Source: Ryuthela nishihirai
Lineage: Eukaryota > Arthropoda > Arachnida > Araneae > Heptathelidae
Assembly: GCA_038380435.1 (NCBI GenBank)
Contig: JAWZYU010000010.1
Location: 43,310,135 to 43,374,134, forward strand
Direction: 5' to 3'
DNA length: 64,000 nt
The translations under genes were made by a program, and so were the position numbers. The notes under the pieces were generated by a model. That model searched no databases, was not told the DNA's origin, and worked only from the letters and a program-made list of their open reading frames with translations. Within the stretch, counting starts at the first letter, position 1. Every line of letters starts with the position of its first letter. This document shows, piece by piece, positions 43,396 to 54,799 of this stretch.

Positions 43396-45494
43396 TTGTT
43401 TAGACTTTTAATAGAAGAAATCGAAAAAAAAATTGTTTTTTCTACAATTCAAATATTTTTTGTAAGCCTTACCACGATGTCGGACGATTCAACTACACAA
43501 GAGCAGAAAAGGAAAGCTATCTCTTTGGATACTACCATCCAAATTTTAGATCGTCTTGCAACTGGAGAAGGTTCAACATCCATAGGTAAATATTTTTCTT
43601 TGAACGAAGCTACCGTAAGAACCATCAAGAAAAATGAATATGCTATTAGAAAATCTGTGCTTTCTGGAACAAAATTGAGCACTAAGTCGTCATCGTACAC
43701 GAGAGATATTCTAAAAGTGAAGATGGAAAAGGCACTAGTAATGTGGATACAAGATAACTCGCAAAAAAAAGAATACCTCTAGACGGAAATACCATGAAAC
43801 AGATTGCATTACGAATATATAAGCCGATGCAAGAAATGGAACCAACCACATTAGCTCAGTTAGACAAAAATTCTGAATTTTCTGCAAGTACAGGTTGACT
43901 TGCAGGATTTCTACAAAGATACGCGTTTCATAATGCAAAGATAAAAGGTGAAGTTGCATCTGCAGATGAGCCGGCTGCTAAAGAATTTTGTCCAAAATTG
44001 GGCCAAATCATTGAAGATGGTGGATACACTCCTGATTAAATTTGGAATGCAGATGAAACTGGTCTTTTTTGGGAAAAAAATGCCGAGTAGAAACTACGTA
44101 GCGAAATCACAAAAACTGTCGGTGGCTTTAGAGCAGCTAAGGATCGTGTGACCTTTCTATTTTGCAGCAATGCTTCAGGAGATCGTATGCTAAAACCGCT
44201 GCTCATCAGTCGATCCCTAAGACCATGGTGAATGAAAGGTGTAGATTTGAATAAATTGCCATTGTATTGGATGGCAAACAAAAAAAGCCTGGGGTACAAA
44301 AGAAATTTTTAATGAATGGTTCCATAAATGTTTTGTTCCAGAAGTTAAACGCTATTTGAAGGATAAGAATCTCGAATTTAAAGTTCTATTGATTATGGAC
44401 AATGCGCCTGGCCATCCTGTTTTGGAACACCCAAATGGGCAATTTTATTTTCTGCTGCCTAATACGACATCCTTAATACAACCACTAGACCAGGGTATAA
44501 TTGCCACATTTAAAACTTACTGTCCCATGGCCGAGTGGTTAGCGCGCTTGGCTACTGATCTAAGGGACCTGGGTTCGAGCCCCGGGTAAGGCATGGATGT
44601 TTGTGTTGTTTTTCTGCTGAGGTCCTGCCATCCTCACAGACCTTCTACTATGGCATATAAACTGACTGGCTCCTGTCAGACCTCTGTGGCAAGCAGCTGC
44701 TTGAGGGGGTATTTATTTTTTATTTTATTTACGTAAGACGAGCATTTCAATACATTTTGGATAAACTAGATCAGGATAAAACACTAACAGTTATTGATGT
44801 GAGGAAGAAATTTTCTGTTTTATATTGTATCAGACAATATGGATTGACGTTATCAGAATTAAAACCATCAACTTTAAACGCATGTTGGAAAGCTATTTGG
44901 CCAGAATGTGTGAAAAGCAAAGATCCTGTACCCCCAAATACGACTGAATATACTAATATCATCACTTTAGCAGATGCAGTTGGTGGAGAGGGATTCGATG
45001 ATTTATCGTTGCAGATATTGATGAATTACTGGTTGACAAAGTTCTTAGCAAAGATGAAATAATAGAAGTTGTCCTTGAGACTCCTGATGAAAAAGAAAAA
45101 AAGTGATGGTGATGAAGAGGTTCCACTCACTGCAGGTTTAATTAAAGAAGGGCTTCAAATGGCTAGTAAATTGGAAAGTCATTTCCTCCACATGATCCTA
45201 TTGTCGAACGAGCTGAGCAATTTAAACGTGAAGTCATATATGGCGCGTTATCAAGAATTATACAACTATCTAGTGAAAGCAGGATCTGAACAATTGATTA
45301 CAGAGTTCGTTGTCAAAACTAATCGAACTTCAGAATCACTGGAAACAAGTGATAATTTGGTTCCCCATGTCACAGAGAGCATTTCACCATTGGAGTATGA
45401 ACACGACTGCCAAAATGTTTCAAGCGATGAAAGTGATTTAATTCCAGTCTTTCGCAAACTAAAGCGTCTATTGTCAGAAAGTGACAACGAATAA
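43396..45494 (+). pseudogene. Tigger/pogo-type transposase, broken
   Basis: Plus-strand relic of a pogo-group transposase (Tc1/mariner superfamily, CENP-B/Jerky-like). The N-terminal CENP-B-type HTH starts MSDDSTTQEQKRKA at 43477. Stops and shifts follow at about 43782, 43897 and 44036. The catalytic blocks are NADETGLFW (about 44045-44070), IMDNAPGHP (about 44390-44420) and TSLIQPLDQGI (about 44470-44500), the three acidic sites of the DDD triad. A SINE-B interrupts after ATFKTY and the frame then resumes VRRAFQYIL. The C-terminal part is open from 44757 to 45059 and 45069 to 45491. Inactive. Confidence 0.87.
44521..44738 (+). mobile_element. SINE-B, full-length, inserted in the Tigger frame
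   Basis: The head starts TGTCCCATGGCCGAGTGG; box B is GGTTCGAGCCCC. TTAC is repeated at 44517-44520 and 44739-44742, and removal restores the host reading frame exactly. Confidence 0.9.
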
Positions 45495-45600
45495 AATCTA
45501 GTTAATAAGCATATATAAGTCATATTTTTTGCACTTTTGTATTCTTGAATTAGTGACATATTATCTTCTCTACGAAGGATAATTTACTTTATATATGTAC

Positions 45601-45740
45601 ATATATGTAAGATGTACATATATTATTATATATGTACATCTTACATGTATATATGTACATATATAATGTACATATATTGTACATTATATATATTATTACA
45701 TGTATATATGTACATATATAATGTACATATATATATATGT
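45601..45740. repeat. ATGTAC-rich palindromic microsatellite
   Basis: TATATGTACAT-type words recur. A 15-bp perfect inverted repeat (45608-45622 with 45629-45643) with a 6-base loop extends further with one mismatch. Confidence 0.85.
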
Positions 45741-45741
45741 A

Positions 45742-45823
45742 AGATGGTGGATACACTCCTGATTAAATTTGGAATGCAGATGAAACTGGTCTTTTTTGGA
45801 AAAAAAATGCCGAGTAGAAACTA
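45742..45823 (+). repeat. Duplicate of an internal Tigger segment
   Basis: Starting AAGATGGTGGATACACTCC it repeats 44018-44098 of the same transposase with about one change (one G fewer at TTTTTTGG). It lies just after the palindromic microsatellite. Confidence 0.9.
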
Positions 45824-46038
45824 CTTTATAATAGTATAATTATCTTTATAAGTTTATAAAATAAAAATTGTGCTTAAACGAATAAATATCAAATAAAAAT
45901 TCAATTAAGGAATTTGATATGATTTGTTTGAAAACAACTTATTATTTGTACTGGGTTTTCACGTCTGGAACCAATCTTCCATTTTTTCATATGCACTGTA
46001 TTTTTTTTACACTGTTTTTTTGTGAACCTATCTACCAT

Positions 46039-46236
46039 CCGTCCCGTGGTCGAGTGGTTAGCGCGCTTGGTTACTGATCTACGGGACCTGGGTTCGAGCC
46101 CCGGGTAAGGCATGGATGTTTGTGTCGTTTTTCTGCTGAGGTCCTGCCATCCTCTCAGATCTTCTACTGTGGCATATAAACTGACAGGCTCCTGTCAGAC
46201 CTCTGTGGCAAGCAGCTGCTTGAGGGGGGTATTTTT
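46039..46236 (+). mobile_element. SINE-B, full-length with TSD
   Basis: The copy runs from CCGTCCCGTGGTCG to the T-rich tail. An exact 10-bp TSD, TATCTACCAT, lies at 46029-46038 and 46237-46246. The best-defined SINE-B copy in the window. Confidence 0.94.
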
Positions 46237-46246
46237 TATCTACCAT

Positions 46247-48021
46247 GTAAAAACAGAATTGGGTGTATGTCAATCAGATTAGGACACTGGAATGCAATCC
46301 CCCCCCCCCTCTTATTTACCTTATTTCCCCATGAGAAATTTGTGTTAAACTAACGCGATTTCACCTTACATTATTTTTTTGAAAAATGCATCTGTCGTCG
46401 TAGTCCCTGATTTGACTTGATGACATTTCATTCAATCATCAAGGAAGGAGTTACCGATTCTTTTTCACCTCTTCATAGAGCTACTCTTCTCCCTTTAACT
46501 AATAGTAGGATTTGCAGTTAGTATTGCCGAGAATATGAGCAGCTGGAGATCGAAAAGACGGCATCAGCGATAAACGCGTATGTAATCCGTAACGTCCCAT
46601 TGCGGGGCCGATTCTCCATTTCTTCAGCCAGTTCACATAATGGACCTCCTGCACACAATATATGCCTCTGCGCTGGCTAAAAGCTTCCCTGACTTAATGC
46701 CGTTGTCATTAGAGTAAAATATTCCGCGCTTAAAACATGTCGAAGTGATCACTTCTACCACTTCAATTGGAGCAAAGCACTCTCTTTTTTTTATCAGTCA
46801 TTGATTTTTTTCGTTCCACCCACTCACACCCATGCCACCCCCTCGTTGCATATTGACCTCACCTGCGAACTTCGTGACACACGGCACGTGCGGATGTCTG
46901 CAGCTGTCAGGGTAGCGCACGTGCAATGTTTGTTACGTCATCGCTCCGGCCGAACAGGATGCCCGGGTTCCTGGTCGGAACAACACCATCTGCAATACGC
47001 GCGGTTAATTGTCGGGGGTAATTTGGTGACAGCATGACACCTCTTTCTCGTAACTTCCGTTGGCTACCCTAGAGCTGCACGTGCCATACACGTGACTACC
47101 TATGGATTGCCGCTAACCAATACAAATGGTTCTCCTGTCCATTGATCTGTTTTTTGCCCCCTCCGCACTCTCTTCCCCCTATCTACTCTTTTGCGCCAGG
47201 CGGAAGTTGTTAGGAGAGTTAATTAGTGTAAGTTCTGATAGACCGTCAGGCTCAGAGGAATGGTTGTTTAAGTGCTTTGTTACTAGTTTCATTGTTGGTC
47301 GAGCGCGCCCGCTTCAGCGGAACCTCCTCCCCCTATCTTCCACTCCCCATTGCCCCTTGCCTTTGAAGCCAAGGTCGAGGTCTGGAAATCATCAGGCGAA
47401 CATCCGCGTGTCACTAGTTGATTAATTTCATGTTCAAGTCAGGTAACTTTAACGATTGTTAGTAAGCGTTTAGGGGCTCTTCGATGGGCTCAGTTTACTT
47501 TTTCCATTGTGAGTATGTGTATCTTCTTCACTGCGCTATCAGTGGCGGTGCTGCCAGATAAGCGCGGATTGCTAAAGACAATAAGAAGTTTGTTCAAATC
47601 TATTCATAAGGATTTCTTTTTTACCCTTTTGTTCATTTAATCGGCTTGTTCGCGTCTCATTTGATGACGGGAGAATCAGTGGAATGTCATAATTACAAAG
47701 AGAGAAAGTGAAGGAGAAAGTTTCTTAGAGATCATTGGGAACTCAATTGGAGGGAAAAATCGACTTTCTTTTCTTGAGGTTTCCAGAACTTTCAAAAGAA
47801 ATTGTATACTGGTGTTAGTGGTAATTGGGGAGATTGCGCAGTTGCCGCTTTGACCTAATATATGATAGGTCGTTAGTTTAGGATGCAGTGCTTACTAGAG
47901 GGTTTACGATAGTGGTTTCGAGTCCAGTAACCTTTTTTTTTTAATGAAAATCTTTTTTTTATTCAAAACATTTTTTCCTGTACAAATCTATGTTGTTGAA
48001 ATAATACACTGTCCTACCAAA
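46247..48021. other. Repeat-poor stretch, no gene recognised
   Basis: The stretch from about 46800 to 47430 is more GC-rich than its surroundings and contains a CACGTG cluster. A frame at 46801-47037 and another at 47126-47425 lack recognised motifs. A C run of 11 lies at 46299-46309. Promoter-like DNA is possible but not shown. Confidence 0.4.
46885..47094. promoter_or_regulatory. Cluster of four CACGTG E-boxes (tentative)
   Basis: Exact CACGTG palindromes lie at 46885-46890, 46918-46923, 47078-47083 and 47089-47094, plus a CAGCTG near 46901. Known binders of CACGTG include bHLH factors; use here is inference. Confidence 0.3.
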
Positions 48022-48033
48022 TTATTTCCATAG

Positions 48034-48526
48034 GTTGTTGTTTGGGTTGTTTTACCTCTGAGCGACACTTTTTTGCACACCATGGACTAAATGGCCAGAT
48101 CACATGGACCCCGACGGCTCAGAGAAGGTTGGGGTAGGGTTGTTTGGGTTGTTTTACCACTGAGCGGCACTTTTTTGCACACCATGGGCTAAATGGCCAG
48201 GTCACATGGACCCCGAAGGCTCAGAGAAGGTTGGGGGTGGGGACCCACTGGAACAGCTGTTGCGAGACAGATGGTAGCCTCCCGTCAAGGCCATCCAGCG
48301 TGTTCTTTAACGTGCACAGGGTATGGCTCTCCCGCACACGGGGCCACGGCTTAACGTCCCATCCGACGGACGGCGACCTTTCCAAGCCCATCGGTGTCCC
48401 CTACTGACCGTGGGCAGGGCGGGGAATTTTGCGGAGATAAATCTCAACGCTGACCCAGCTGGGACTCGAACCTGGGAATTATAGATTACGAGCCTGGCGC
48501 GCTACCGACTGAGCCAGCCCCGCCCC
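48034..48526 (-). mobile_element. SINE-A with duplicated tail, one insertion
   Basis: A first about 100-bp tail segment (48034-48135) is followed in the same orientation by a complete copy. The exact 12-bp TSD TTATTTCCATAG (48022-48033, 48527-48538) encloses both, so they inserted as a unit or the tail was duplicated afterwards. Confidence 0.92.
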
Positions 48527-48550
48527 TTATTTCCATAGAAAAAATTTCTT

Positions 48551-49005
48551 AATACATCAATGGGAATCTAACTTCGAAACTCTATAACTTTGAAATATGC
48601 ATTTAATGGAAAAATGTGAGTGGAGATAAATTATAGATCATAATCAGTATTTAAAGAGTTATGGAAATTGGGATATTTAACAACAAAGTATCTTGTTTTA
48701 TAAAAACCATTCCTAATTGCCTAACATTGATTATTTCAATGTTTAACTTCTAAAATGCATATTTATTTTATTAAATGATTTGGAACAATACCTTATTATT
48801 TAAGTTTTAATTAATTTCTGAGATAAAATCTTATGACGCATTAATATTGTGAAATATTCCAGATTCCATAACACTTTAAATACTGAACGAATAATATTAA
48901 GAATCGAGATTTAAATAGATCGATTACGATCTTTATCTTCAATCACATTTTCCAATTAAATTCATATTTTAGAGCTTAGATGCTAGATTCCTATTGACAT
49001 AACAT
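48551..49005. mobile_element. Fold-back FB3, copy with both arms
   Basis: Left AATACATCAATGGGAATCTA and right ATTCCTATTGACATAACAT are inverted forms of the same end. The arms continue to pair over about 150 bp (GGAAAAATGTGA with TCACATTTTCC). The loop is AT-rich. No coding. Confidence 0.8.
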
Positions 49006-49599
49006 AAAAATGTTCTAATATTTTGGCAGAGCAATGTATTTGCATTGAATACAAATTGCTCATTTTGGACTACCGGTTTACGCAATAGTCTTGTAGCTGT
49101 CCTCGATTTTTTAATTTTTTTTAGCAGTGGAATGTTTCTCCTCGGTTTCATATCCCATGGTGCAACACCCGAGATTACAGGCAAAATCCTTGGGAAACTT
49201 AAGACTACAGAAGTCAAACCAAATCACGAACTTTTTGTCATCTAAACAAGTTGGCCATAATAATTTGTTTCCAGTTTGTTAGGTTACCTTTCTTCAGATT
49301 TTGATCTTCCCCTCATTTACAAACTATTTACGGCGCGTAATATTAACAGGATGTGAAATGAAATTGTGTTAAAGTCGTCTGAAGATCAAACAAGGCAACA
49401 TCCAATAAAAACGGAGAAAATGCCACATCTTTCACATGAGCTCCAGCAAGAACTACTCGCAGTTATAACTCTCCGCCACAGGAAATAGTTTTTGTGTTTG
49501 ATGCTGGTACTGTTTCTAACACAGTGAATAATTATTATAAGCTGGCGGAAATTAAAAAAAAGAACACCATTAACAACTGAAGCGTAATCTGTGAGATTT
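49006..49599. other. No gene recognised
   Basis: AT-rich DNA. A small frame at 49045-49245 has no known motif. Confidence 0.45.
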
Positions 49600-49607
49600 A
49601 TTTAGTA

Positions 49608-50045
49608 CAGTGTCTCGCAAACTTTTTTACTCTGCGGCACACTGAATCTATTTTTTTTTTCCGCGGCACACTGAATCTAATTTTTTTTCCCGCGGCACAC
49701 CTAAAAAAGAATAAAAGCAAACTCTATATAATCGTCATTATATTTCCGCTTTATTGAAGTCATCAGCCTGGTTTTACTTGAATATTTGCTCTCGTTCTTT
49801 AATTCATAACTCGGTGTTTGTTTTAAATATTTGTCCATTCTATGGCTTGAAATAGTCAAAAATTAATACCAAAATTTGGAAAAAGCTTGATAAATACTTA
49901 CAAGATCCTAGTTGATAAAATCTGAAAGATTTTTATTAAAGCACTCGATAGCACGTCGATAACACAAGTCAAGTCAAAATGAAATCTTTGGAATATTTAG
50001 TGTCAATTTGAAAATCTCTCGCGGCACACAGTTTGCGAGACACTG
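49608..50045. mobile_element. hAT-type MITE with perfect TIR and TSD
   Basis: A 438-bp element. Both ends read CAGTGTCTCGCAAACT (inverted at the right), a perfect 16-bp TIR. An exact 8-bp TSD, ATTTAGTA, lies at 49600-49607 and 50046-50053, the length hAT transposases make. GCGGCACACTGAATCTA is repeated near the left end (49633-49685). No coding. Confidence 0.93.
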
Positions 50046-50099
50046 ATTTAGTAGAAACAACTTGTTGAGAAAGGACAGTGATCACACGTGTGAAGTGAT

Positions 50100-51215
50100 T
50101 CAATGTTTATTTTACCTTTTAATGAGTATTATAGAGACACAATTTAATAAGGTGTTGAATCTCCCTGAACAGCAATACAAGCTTCTAATCTGGCATACAA
50201 CCGGTCGTACAAATGCTGGATATCACGGTGGGGGATACCATTCCATGCGCTTTCAATTTGGACGCGTAATTCAGCGATGGTCATTGCCTGCCGCGGTTCG
50301 CGGAATAGTCTTTGTCCGATCCAGTACCAGACATGCTCGATTGGAGATTCCGGAGAGCATGCTGTTCAAGGGAGTTGGTGCACTGCCTGAAGTGCATGTT
50401 GAATTACCTGGGCGGAGTGTTGGCGGGCGTTATCCTGCTGGAATATCGCATTTGGGATTACATTCAAATATGGCAGGATGACCTGCTGTACAATGTCGCT
50501 GACGTACGTATTGCTAATCAGTGTACCCTGTACAAACACCAGATACTTACGTGATAGCTAATCGCTCTCCAAACTACGATGCCCAGCGTGGGCCCTGTGT
50601 GTCACTGACGGATGCACGATGGAAGAAGCCGCTCACCTTGTCGCCTTCAGACACGTAAACGACCATCAGATGCTCCTAAGCAGAATCGACTTTCATCATT
50701 GAAGACCACAGACTGCCATTCTTGCTCCCAATGAACTCGTTCTTGACACCACAGCAAATATACTCGACAGTGACGAGGTGACAGTGGTAACCGTGCCAGT
50801 AGTCCTGCTTCCAAAAGAGGATTGCATATCATTTCTTGTAGACACCTTTGGTACGACAGAGGATCAAATTTGTGATGCTGTAGCTGTCTGCTCTGTCACC
50901 ACCACCCTCCTGATACGCCGATCCTCTCGTGCGTTCGTAACTCTAAATTGTCCGGAACCACGTCTGCGCATGTGCAAATGCTCTTCTGAGCATCAAAGCT
51001 ACCATCGTACCACTGCCTATACTTCTCGTCCTACGCGGTGTGCAATTTGATGAAAAGATAAACCTGCTTCCCGAAGACCCACTATACGACCTCGCTGAAA
51101 CTCCGCTAACTGAACAAATGTTGGGCGCCTGTGTCGTCCAGGCATGGTAGCTTCTTCAAAAAACACTGAACAACACGACACAAGACGAATAACTTCTTTC
51201 TTCACGCCCTAGTCC
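50100..51215 (-). pseudogene. Tc1-like transposon relic (transposase)
   Basis: The minus strand carries a Tc1-like DD34E transposase. The N-terminus (51145-51020) reads RPTFVQLAEFQRGRIVGLREAGLSF-type helix-turn-helix. The middle reads VVFNDESRFCLGASDGR (first catalytic Asp, near 50660-50710). QQDNARQHSA (second Asp, near 50415-50440) and SPIEHVWYWIG (Glu region, near 50325-50355) follow in shifted frames. Several frameshifts, so inactive. No TIR was confidently seen. The family is common in arachnid genomes in my recollection. Confidence 0.86.
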
Positions 51216-51982
51216 CTAAATACGCGCTGCGTACATTTTCATGTTTTCGTCCTCAGTGACGTCATTATTTCATCCAATGACTGTCAGTCTTGGATCACGG
51301 TTTTTGCTGCCCTTAACTATTAGCATATTATATAATATGACGTTCCTAAAGGAATTGCATCTGGGTGTTCTTTTTCCAATTTCCTCCGGTGTATATAATT
51401 TATGGAAATGAGGATTTGAAAATTCTGCTTTTAATTTCTGAATTCTGTTAAGCACTAGATGATGCATAATTTCTTTTACACCGGTACATTCGCGATGTGA
51501 AACATTTTCGGTAGAAGCTCCCTAATGAGTTGAGAATTGATACATTTTCAGGCGTCACATTTTGATTTTCATTGGGTGATTAAGAGCAGTGATTAAGAGC
51601 TTTCGTGATTAAGAGCAGTGAGCGACGATTCGGTGAAGAGACTCAGGGAGTAATTGCTGTTCCACTCTTTATGTGAAACAGAATATAAGACTCTGCTCTT
51701 GTTGTTAATTTGTTCTCTCTAAACTCTTCTTAATATATATAAAAGTGGCAACAGTGCTAATAGCATATAGGTGTGTCATTTTGAATGGTCTTCAGCTTTT
51801 GTTGATTTTTTCTGTGAATTGTATAAAGTATTTTTCCGAACTTGTTGGATCTTTGCGTGAATGATTGGAGAATAAAATGAGTAAGTCATATGTTTCTATG
51901 TGAATTAAAGGGTGTTATTTCTACTGTAATTGAAAGTTAGAAGTTGATAAAAGAACAAAAATTGCTATTTTACTATGCAGCT
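51216..51982. other. No gene recognised
   Basis: AT-rich DNA with a small duplication (GTGATTAAGAGC near 51577-51620). No family recognised. Confidence 0.45.
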
Positions 51983-51994
51983 CTTCGGATAAGG

Positions 51995-52366
51995 GTTGGG
52001 TTGTTTTACCTCTGAGCGGCACTTTTTTGCACACCATGGGCTAAATGGCCAGGTCGCATGGACCCCGAAAGCTCAGAGAAGGTTGGGGGAGGGGACCCAC
52101 TGGAACAGCTGTTGGGAGATAGATGGTAGCCTCTCGTCAAGGACATCCAGCGTGTTCTTTAACGTGCACAGGGTATGGCTCTCCCGCACACGGGACCACG
52201 GCTTAACGTCCCATCCGACGGACGGCGGCCTTTCCAAGCCCATCGGTGTCCCCTACTGACCGTGGGCAGGGCGGGGAATTTTGCGGAGATAAATCTCAAC
52301 GCTGACCCAGCTGGGACTCGAACCTGGGAACTACAGATTACGAGCCTGGCGCGCTACCGACCCCCG
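51995..52366 (-). mobile_element. SINE-A with TSD
   Basis: Young copy with a small deletion in the tRNA head (CTGAGCCA missing at 52360). An exact 12-bp TSD, CTTCGGATAAGG, lies at 51983-51994 and 52367-52378. Confidence 0.94.
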
Positions 52367-52529
52367 CTTCGGATAAGGTGAACAGCTCGAGAGACGTTAT
52401 AGAATGTCATCTGCTCCTTCACGCGGAGTGTTGTCTCTTGCTGCACGTAGAGCATCATCTACTGTTTCGTACTAAGGCTGTCAGAAGTAGTAACTGCTAT
52501 CTTCCGATTCTTACATTACAAGGTATACA

Positions 52530-53600
52530 GATTATCTGTACTATGCAACGATGGTTAACTTTTGTATTCAATGTAAAAAATAAATTGTTGATGCTTCAGA
52601 GACATTGCAATGTACAGGCAAGCGTGGATTACGATCCCACATTTATTGTGTGGGTATAAAGGAAATAAATTTCAGAAAAATGAATCTTAAAAATAAGAAT
52701 ACATGGAAATGCAATAAATGTAAAACACATGCGGTAGGAAAAAGGAAAAAAAAAAAATGCGAGACTGAAATATACGATGCTAGTGAATCTCGTGTAACTC
52801 TGAGGAAAAAAGTGTTGACTACGGAAGTAATTAAGCATGTCACTGAAATGTTTAGTGAACAAATGAATACACTTAGGAAAGACAAGAGATATGAATGAGA
52901 AGTCTAAAAGTGAGTAATTAGGAGAATTAGCTGAGTATAAAAAATGTACTTTATAATGTTGAGACAAACTTGATGATCATTTAAAAATTATGACCGAAAT
53001 GTCTAAACAGTTGAAGGAAATGCATATCAGAATTCAGCTTACAGCTGAAAATAAAATGATGAAAATTGAAATAAAAGAACTTAAATGGAAGGTAAATGAT
53101 TTGGAACAGTATAGTAAAAATACTAATCTAGAAATAGTAGGAATATCCAAAGAAAATGCATCAGAAATAATAACCTATATTGCTCAAACACTACAAGTTG
53201 AAAAAAAGACTTTGATGTATACAAGCTATACACCGAGTGCCAACAGGAATAAAAAAAATACTCCCTCAAGCAGCTGCTTGCCATAGAGGTCTAACAGGAG
53301 CCTGTCAGTTTATATGCCGTAGTAGGAGGTCCGAGAGGATGAAAGAACCTCAGACCTTCCTCAGCAGAAAAACGACACACACATCCATGCCTTACCCTGG
53401 TCCTTTAGATGAAGTAGCCAAAGGTCCTAACCACTCGGCCAGGGGACGGACAAAAGATTAAACCAATTATTGTTCAACTAACTTCCCGAAAAATGAAAGA
53501 AAATTGGATAAATTGTTAGAAGGCCAAAAGATTTTAAATGCTAGCGAAATACATCATTCCTTACCAGACAGCAGAGTGTTTTTTTTTTATTGTTAAAAAA
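52530..53600 (+). pseudogene. LINE ORF1 relic with coiled coil
   Basis: Plus-strand frames carry a PHD-like Cys pattern (NTWKCNKCK near 52705-52730), a coiled-coil region (LKWKVNDLEQYSKNTNLEIVGI, 53083-53145) of the kind found in ORF1 of CR1/Jockey-type LINEs, and after the SINE the ORF1 end (PIIVQLTSRKMKENW, about 53463-53507). ORF1 proteins bind LINE RNA. Multiple shifts and a SINE-B break it. Confidence 0.75.
53253..53447 (-). mobile_element. SINE-B, inserted in LINE ORF1
   Basis: Minus-strand copy with a small insert near 53355-53362 (CTTCCTCAG). The head is eroded around box B. Confidence 0.82.
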
Positions 53601-53610
53601 ACTGTTTAAA

Positions 53611-54535
53611 TATCGCTACATGTTGAGTTGTAAATCTTAAAGATGAAATAAACTTTCACTCTTTCAAAAGGAAGTTGAAAATCTGGATTTTTGAATATAA
53701 TGATATTGAAAAACTGTTTAAAGATGTTAATAGCAATTGTTATGGTTGATATATGTTTTATATTTCTGTCTTTCATTGTTTTGTTTTTTTTGGAAAAAGA
53801 TATCACATCTATAGATTTGGTATTAAATTTCTTGCTTTTTCAAATATGTTTTATCGAATTGCATAAACCCACATGCCAGTTACTTGAACTCTTCTGGATC
53901 TTTTCAATATTCCTAAAGTTGAATGTATAATTTTAGAAAATATGTTATGCAAAATTCTTTATAAGAAATGTATAACTTGTCTATTCAGTGGGAATGAATG
54001 TCGATGTCTTTCAATCGAAAAAACTGTATCAGGACACGGTAAGAACAATGGTAACCTCAACTGTCCCGTGGCCGAGTGGTTAGCGCCCTTGGGTAGTAAT
54101 CTAAGGGACCTGAGTTCGAGCCCGGATAAGGCATGGCTGTTTGTGCTGTTTTTCTGCTGAGGTCCCACCATCCTCACAGACCTACTATGGCGTATAAACT
54201 GAGAGGCTCCTGTAAGACCTCTGTGGCAAGCAGCTGCTTGAGGGCTTCAACTGCTTCACAAGTTAATTTAAAATGAAAAAGGGGTTTAATTGCTAAAATG
54301 CTAGTGGTTTGCTGTATAATATAAATAATTATTATAGAGAAAACTTAGGTACTGAGAACAATAGTAAAAGAAGTTGAAGGGCTATTTTGTACTGAAAATA
54401 TGAGACATTTTTCAATACTGATGAGAAATTATTGAGTGACTCACAAAAGGCGGAATCTATAACATTATTAATTGATAAAGTAGAAAATTAGTTAATTGTT
54501 CAAAACACTTTATCGCTACATGTTGAGTTGTAAAT
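53611..54535. repeat. 25-bp exact direct repeat bounding an 875-bp segment
   Basis: TATCGCTACATGTTGAGTTG and the next five bases (TAAAT) occur exactly at 53611-53635 and 54511-54535. Confidence 0.85.
54064..54246 (+). mobile_element. SINE-B copy with short TSD
   Basis: Head TCCCGTGGCCGAGTGG. TCAACTG repeats at 54057-54063 and 54247-54253. Confidence 0.86.
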
Positions 54536-54537
54536 AG

Positions 54538-54765
54538 CAGTTATTCTCGAAGTGTAACTTCATTTACGACACACATAAATCAAACTCTAAAATAAAACAA
54601 TACGTAGAAGAGAGATTTAAAAGTTCTGAATATCATCTTAAATGTACAGATATAAAGGTGGAACAGACTTCCAAGAGACCTGTATCCGATGAAGTCGCCA
54701 GTAACTTCAGTCTGTCGTTGGTAGACACAATTCTAGCCAGCATTAGGACCATTTCCATGCAGTAA
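54538..54765 (+). other. Small open frame of unknown nature
   Basis: 75 codons with no in-frame ATG at the start, ending TAA at 54763-54765. Its last 30 codons are the 89-bp segment repeated inverted at 56905-56993, where a related frame is also open. I do not recognise it; it may be part of a lost element. Confidence 0.25.
54673..54761 (+). repeat. 89-bp perfect inverted repeat, left copy
   Basis: From AAGAGACCTGTATCC to ACCATTTCCATGCA it is the exact reverse complement of 56905-56993. Flanks differ at both ends of both copies. Confidence 0.95.
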
Positions 54766-54799
54766 GGAAAAGGGGGCTGTAAGGTACGTTATTCTCACG

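Noticed and set aside
52605..52898. Host zinc-finger gene at 52.7 kb
   Set aside because: The Cys pattern and following coiled coil fit LINE ORF1, and the frame is broken by a SINE.
54538..54765. A host exon (splice-like AG before 54538)
   Set aside because: The AG and open frame are suggestive, but no partner exon was found and the 89-bp repeat makes a mobile-element origin more likely. Kept only as an unknown frame.
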